Assembly: GCA_003660235.1 (NCBI GenBank)
Contig: QGON01000071.1
Span: forward strand, 488,324 to 552,323
Reading direction: 5' to 3'
DNA length: 64,000 nt
Source: a bacterium endosymbiont of Escarpia laminata
GTDB taxonomy: Bacteria > Pseudomonadota > Gammaproteobacteria > Chromatiales > Chromatiaceae
A program made the translations under genes and the position numbers. This document shows positions 60,768 to 64,000 of this stretch, one piece after another (positions within the stretch are counted from its first letter, which is position 1; every line of letters starts with the position of its first letter). Under the pieces are notes generated by a model, which searched no databases, was not told where the DNA came from, and saw only the letters and a list, made by a program, of their open reading frames with translations.

Positions 60768-61922
60768 CTATTTTTTCAGGGAGTAAAATTCCTGATACAT
60801 CGCTTCCGTTTTCTCGGCAAGTTTCTGCGTCGAAAACTCTTCAAAGATACGCGCCCTGGCATCCTTGGCCATCTGATTTCTTCTGGATTCATTTTCCAGC
60901 AGTTCAATCCACTTTTCGGCAAGCTCCTCATACTCATTCAAAGTGAATAGATGCCCGCTCTTGCCATCCTCTATCACAAGACTGTTATCAGCGACATCAG
61001 ATGCGATCACCGGTACACCGCAGGACATGGATTCCAGAATCACATTCGGAGTGCCTTCGTATTCAGACGGCAATACTGTCAGATCGCACAGATTATAGAG
61101 CTCCTCCACATTGTCCTGATTACCTAAAAAGAGGCAGTTATCTCTTAATCCAAGGCGATCAACCAACTCCATTATGGAATTTTTATACTCATCTGACCCC
61201 TCCTTCGCTTGAAACAGGACGTCACCCACGAGTAGGAGTTTGATATTGGGTATCTTTTTCAGGACCTCATTTGCCGCCAGAAAAAAAGTATCGTGGCGTT
61301 TTTGTTTTTTGAAGCTGGCAAACATGCCGATAACAGGCTCGTCTCCAATCCCATTTTTTTGTTTAGCTTCTATCTTATTCTCAACCGGTTTGAATTTGTC
61401 CATATTCACACCGTTATGGACTACCCGATATCTCTCATCATCGTAGCCAAGTAGTGAACGGTTGAAGGCTGCCCCTGCTCTTGAGTTGGCAACGATCCAA
61501 TCCACCCAGTTGCGGGTGATTTTATAGGCCAGCAACTGGTGTCCACCGTAGCGATGATAGCAGTTTCGTTCAGACCCCAGAATAATACGGGTTCCTGCGA
61601 GCTTACCTGCCAGGCGCACGGCGATTTCAGCATCGAAGAGATAACCATGGACAATATCGATAGCCTGCTGTTTTAGAATTTTGGCCAACCTGGTTGCGAC
61701 GGTCAGATCAAATTTAGCTTTCTTTTCAACGACAAAAAAACCATTTTCGCCGTCAATCAACTCCTGCCGCATCGGGGTATAGGGCGATAACACACAGATT
61801 GAGAGATTAAATCTTTCTTTGTCGATATTATTTGAGAGTTCAACAACCTGCCGTTGGGCACCGCCATACTCCAGGTTACTGATAACGATCATTACTTTGA
61901 TTTTTTTCATTCTTCCAGTCAT
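60768..61922 (-). CDS. family 4 glycosyltransferase
   Basis: The 384-residue GT-B protein begins with ISNLEYGGAQRQVVEL in the N-terminal domain. It has the donor-binding C-terminal domain with VVHNGVN (about 168), FASFKKQKRHD (about 203), and the EX7E region PSEYEGTPNVILESMSCGVPVIAS (about 300-325, in pieces). It should transfer a sugar to a surface polysaccharide or lipid carrier. Starts at 61922 and 61910 are both possible. It lies downstream of a sulfotransferase on the same strand, 40 nt apart. Confidence 0.88.
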   Translation of the reverse strand: MTGRMKKIKVMIVISNLEYGGAQRQVVELSNNIDKERFNLSICVLSPYTPMRQELIDGENGFFVVEKKAKFDLTVATRLAKILKQQAIDIVHGYLFDAEIAVRLAGKLAGTRIILGSERNCYHRYGGHQLLAYKITRNWVDWIVANSRAGAAFNRSLLGYDDERYRVVHNGVNMDKFKPVENKIEAKQKNGIGDEPVIGMFASFKKQKRHDTFFLAANEVLKKIPNIKLLLVGDVLFQAKEGSDEYKNSIMELVDRLGLRDNCLFLGNQDNVEELYNLCDLTVLPSEYEGTPNVILESMSCGVPVIASDVADNSLVIEDGKSGHLFTLNEYEELAEKWIELLENESRRNQMAKDARARIFEEFSTQKLAEKTEAMYQEFYSLKK

Positions 61923-61962
61923 CAACGCAATTTATTGAATTTCCACTGTCTGCCGGCAACTC

Positions 61963-62955
61963 TCACGAATAACCAAGCGCACGGTTTTTCTCACCCGCAA
62001 TCCCAGAGAATATGCGCAGATCCTCTTCAGTCAATCTCTCTTTCCAACGCTCGTCCAAACTGATTTCACTCCTGTCATCCAGGCGCATACCATTTCCAAT
62101 GACATGATGTTCGACGCTGCGAAAATCTTTCACTCTTTTGTCAGGATCGACACCGATAAAGGTAAATACTTCGTCAAGTACTTTGTCCGGGGCGGCGCAG
62201 AGATCCTCATATTTTATCTGCACAAGCTGATCAGTGCTCAGGCTCGCAGCAATAGCATCGGCCTCTTCATTGCTTCGCAGCCAGCGCCTTGCCGCTTCCT
62301 GCATGCTAACCATATCTTCACGCCGGTCTCCACCCATACCACCACCGCGTAACTTGGGATTTGTCGCATCGGCAAAACCGGCGGGATCCATGTAGGTCAG
62401 GGCAACAGCCCTTCCATCACGATTGACTCGTACGACTTTTAGATCGATCGACTCGATCCGCTTGATGAATTTCAGCCTCAAACCGATTTTGGAAGAGTCG
62501 ACAATAACTCTTTTACCCGAAACCTCGGCTACGGAGTGGATCAGATCTTCATTTCTCTTGAGTACTTTTGGATAGTCTCTGCGCCATGTGGGATTCAGCA
62601 TCAATGCAGTATCACGAACAAACTCCAGCATCCCACCCCTAAAGAGAGGGCGAAGCAGCCGCTTTACATAACTACTGCCAATGCCTCTGAAATCAGTTCC
62701 CGCTCTGGCAATCTCAAACTGATAACCTTTATCAGCCATCCGCTTATTGACTTTGTTCCAGAACGGACACTCTTTGATCAATGCCTGACAGGAACAGCGA
62801 TACCGATCAATATCCCCAAGCGCAGTGACTTTCAACTCACCTGTGGTATGAGTGTCAGGATGAGAATTGAGCAGCATCGCTGTAAGTGTTGAGCCGGAAT
62901 GGCTCGCCGCCAACAGGTACACAAGCTTGATTTTTCCATTCTCTAATTCAGCCAA
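61963..62955 (-). CDS. PAPS-dependent sulfotransferase family protein
   Basis: A TTG start is used, overlapping the O-antigen ligase stop by 13 nt. The 330-residue protein has the 5'-phosphosulfate-binding loop LAASHSGSTLTAMLLNSHP (residues 14-32), a helical middle section, and the 3'-phosphate region RVIVDSSKIGLRL and KVVRVNRDGRAVALTYM around 150-190. It should add sulfate to a saccharide or other acceptor. Its location between a glycosyltransferase and an O-antigen ligase points to a sulfated surface polysaccharide (inference). Confidence 0.8.
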   Translation of the reverse strand: MAELENGKIKLVYLLAASHSGSTLTAMLLNSHPDTHTTGELKVTALGDIDRYRCSCQALIKECPFWNKVNKRMADKGYQFEIARAGTDFRGIGSSYVKRLLRPLFRGGMLEFVRDTALMLNPTWRRDYPKVLKRNEDLIHSVAEVSGKRVIVDSSKIGLRLKFIKRIESIDLKVVRVNRDGRAVALTYMDPAGFADATNPKLRGGGMGGDRREDMVSMQEAARRWLRSNEEADAIAASLSTDQLVQIKYEDLCAAPDKVLDEVFTFIGVDPDKRVKDFRSVEHHVIGNGMRLDDRSEISLDERWKERLTEEDLRIFSGIAGEKNRALGYS

Positions 62956-63554
62956 AGTCTTTCGTCCACTTCTTGTTTTGTACGGGTATCGGGAAATTGT
63001 TTGTTCATCTTCTTACGCTGGGTAAACAGGCGTAACATCAAGAACATAGCACACAGCATCGTCACCGCGCTTTCCCGCGGATAAAATGACTGGCTCCCCA
63101 CTGAAGCGATAAGTTGGGCAGCTATAAGGGAAAAAGCAATGCCTCCAACTGCAGTGAAATAGTCACTCCGTTTATCCCGAAAAATACTCAATGAAGCTTT
63201 TATTGCAGAGAGATAGAAAAGCATGACAACTGCAAGTGCTATATAACCATTGTCTAGCGTCCACTGTAGATAGGCATTATGCGGATGGGGGAAACCCTCA
63301 TGTAGATAATCCCATAAAAACTCACTGATGCCGGTGCTTTGCATTGCCTCCCTGCCGTGTCCCCACCAAGGGCTCTCTTCGATCTTATCGATGACAAACG
63401 GCCAGGCAACACTCCGTCCTGCGGTGATCGTATACCAATCCGGTTGTCCCTCGTCCGCGCCCGTTATACCCTCTTTCTCCAACTGCTCATTGGTATCGAC
63501 AGAATCTTCGGTAAACCCCTGCATCATCCTGTCTCTTGTTGCAGGTACGAGCAT
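62943..63554 (-). pseudogene. O-antigen ligase/polymerase, C-terminal part only
   Basis: The 203-residue frame has the C-terminal part of a Wzy/WaaL-type protein: GRSVAWPFVIDKIEESPWWGHG and HPHNAYLQWTLDNGYIALAV, followed by three membrane segments. Intact proteins have about 400 residues with ten or more segments. The N-terminal half is missing, because upstream of about 63560 the frame enters unrelated DNA with an 8-bp inverted repeat. The break could be an insertion or a rearrangement. A translated remnant from ATG 63554 is possible but is unlikely to be functional. Confidence 0.6.
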
Positions 63555-63567
63555 AACGAATAAGGTT

Positions 63568-63597
63568 AGATTGTGTGAGCGAAGCGAACCACAATCT
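63568..63597. repeat. inverted repeat at the ligase breakpoint
   Basis: AGATTGTG and CACAATCT flank a 14-nt loop TGAGCGAAGCGAAC. It lies exactly where homology to O-antigen ligase stops and may be the end of an inserted element or an integration hot spot. Confidence 0.5.
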
Positions 63598-64000
63598 GAA
63601 CCGTTTGTTGGACGAGCCCGGGTATACGAAATTGGGGGAATAATCCGGCGGTACTAGGGGTAGCCAGAAAGGCACTTGACAACGCGGAATAATGTGCTAT
63701 TTAGAAAACATCTTTTTCCCGGTCGTTTCCATCGGAAAAACAAAGGGTTACGTTTTTCCAGATAAAAGCCACAAACATAGGATAACGCGGTGCGGTCGAT
63801 TAGACAAGAAGCCTGCGCCCGTCGGAGGCAACCGGGCTGGCGCAGGAGGCGAAATGGATCTGGCCGAGCTTCGTTGTTGGCGTATTACTCGGATGCGGCC
63901 GTTCTTGGGCCATGCTGATAAACGCCTCGCCGCTCGTTTGGGAGCTACAGCGGTTAACCGCAGGCGTGGGACTTTTCTCCGCGATAGCGGCTTCGTCCAA
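63598..64000. other. unidentified DNA at the right edge, possible mobile or rearranged segment
   Basis: This 403-nt stretch has no homology I recognise. On the plus strand a frame begins at ATG 63854 with AGGAGG upstream and stays open to the window end (49 codons, basic, MDLAELRCWRITRM at the start); it may be a partial gene. A TTGACA at 63678 could be a -35 element. A possible transposon or insertion sequence cannot be confirmed without the flank. Confidence 0.3.

Noticed and set aside
63800..64000. 66-codon minus-strand frame at the right edge
   Set aside because: It has no ribosome site or recognisable domain; the plus-strand frame with AGGAGG is the better candidate, though weak.
1..64000. 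CRISPR arrays, tRNA or rRNA genes, complete insertion sequences
   Set aside because: None was found by eye: no regularly spaced direct repeats, no cloverleaf-like segments in the gaps, and no transposase-like frame.

Overview
The window looks like part of a gammaproteobacterial chromosome, probably from a free-living or symbiotic aquatic, sulfur-oxidiser-like lineage; no rRNA or tRNA is present to settle the taxon. The basis is an aryl-polyene-type pigment cluster, a 1295-codon fused purL, a Fur-type operator, FliA-type promoters in front of motY and cheV, a PEP-CTERM protein, and an ebo cluster. GC content is high in genes and drops sharply in the few regulatory gaps. Dispersed REP-like palindromes sit in several intergenic gaps.

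Layout. 1-2450: tail of an M1-type aminopeptidase, a TlpA thioredoxin, and a decayed cytochrome-lipoprotein/parvulin locus. 2393-3125: Fur box and a YdcF/SanA-like membrane protein. 3229-12870: a tightly overlapping aryl-polyene-like operon (ACP, membrane protein, AMP ligase, two hot-dog dehydratases, acyltransferase, MMPL exporter, ketosynthase with chain-length factor, ketoreductase, glycosyltransferase). 12932-25642: a lipoprotein, purL, an amidohydrolase, a small membrane protein, motY, and a minus-strand operon encoding a methyltransferase, a YdjY-domain protein, a small membrane protein, a two-RCK potassium channel and a hemerythrin, then a DedA-like protein.

25719-36313: an envelope/regulation island. 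Two near-identical secreted proteins (predicted alpha-toroid plus PKD domains) lie in tandem, each with a copied leader and terminator, behind a PEP-CTERM protein that has a sigma-54 promoter. Divergent from it is a histidine kinase/NtrC-family regulator pair. Directly downstream of the regulator lie a paired TGTACA site, a second sigma-54 promoter and a roughly 140-nt structured RNA ending in a strong intrinsic terminator. Its first hairpin loop is complementary over 9 nt to the ribosome-binding sites of both PKD genes. I consider this the most interesting candidate new system in the window.

36473-55754: 19 kb of co-directional genes. First come inositol-3-phosphate synthase, a membrane protein and a secreted alpha-toroid protein. 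Then comes a MoxR/DUF58/VWA membrane cluster ending in a cytochrome b561. Last is an ebo cluster (XylA-like barrel, EboC, EboA, EboB, EboE, EboF) in which no sugar phosphate cyclase (EboD) is seen. Inositol-3-phosphate synthase is the only cyclitol-forming enzyme in the window, so it may supply the missing step (inference).

55775-64000: a PdxH-like oxidase, an IPP-isomerase-like NUDIX protein without the catalytic Cys, cheV, a secreted beta-helix protein, and surface-polysaccharide genes (glycosyltransferase, sulfotransferase, truncated O-antigen ligase). The right edge is unidentified DNA that breaks the ligase gene.
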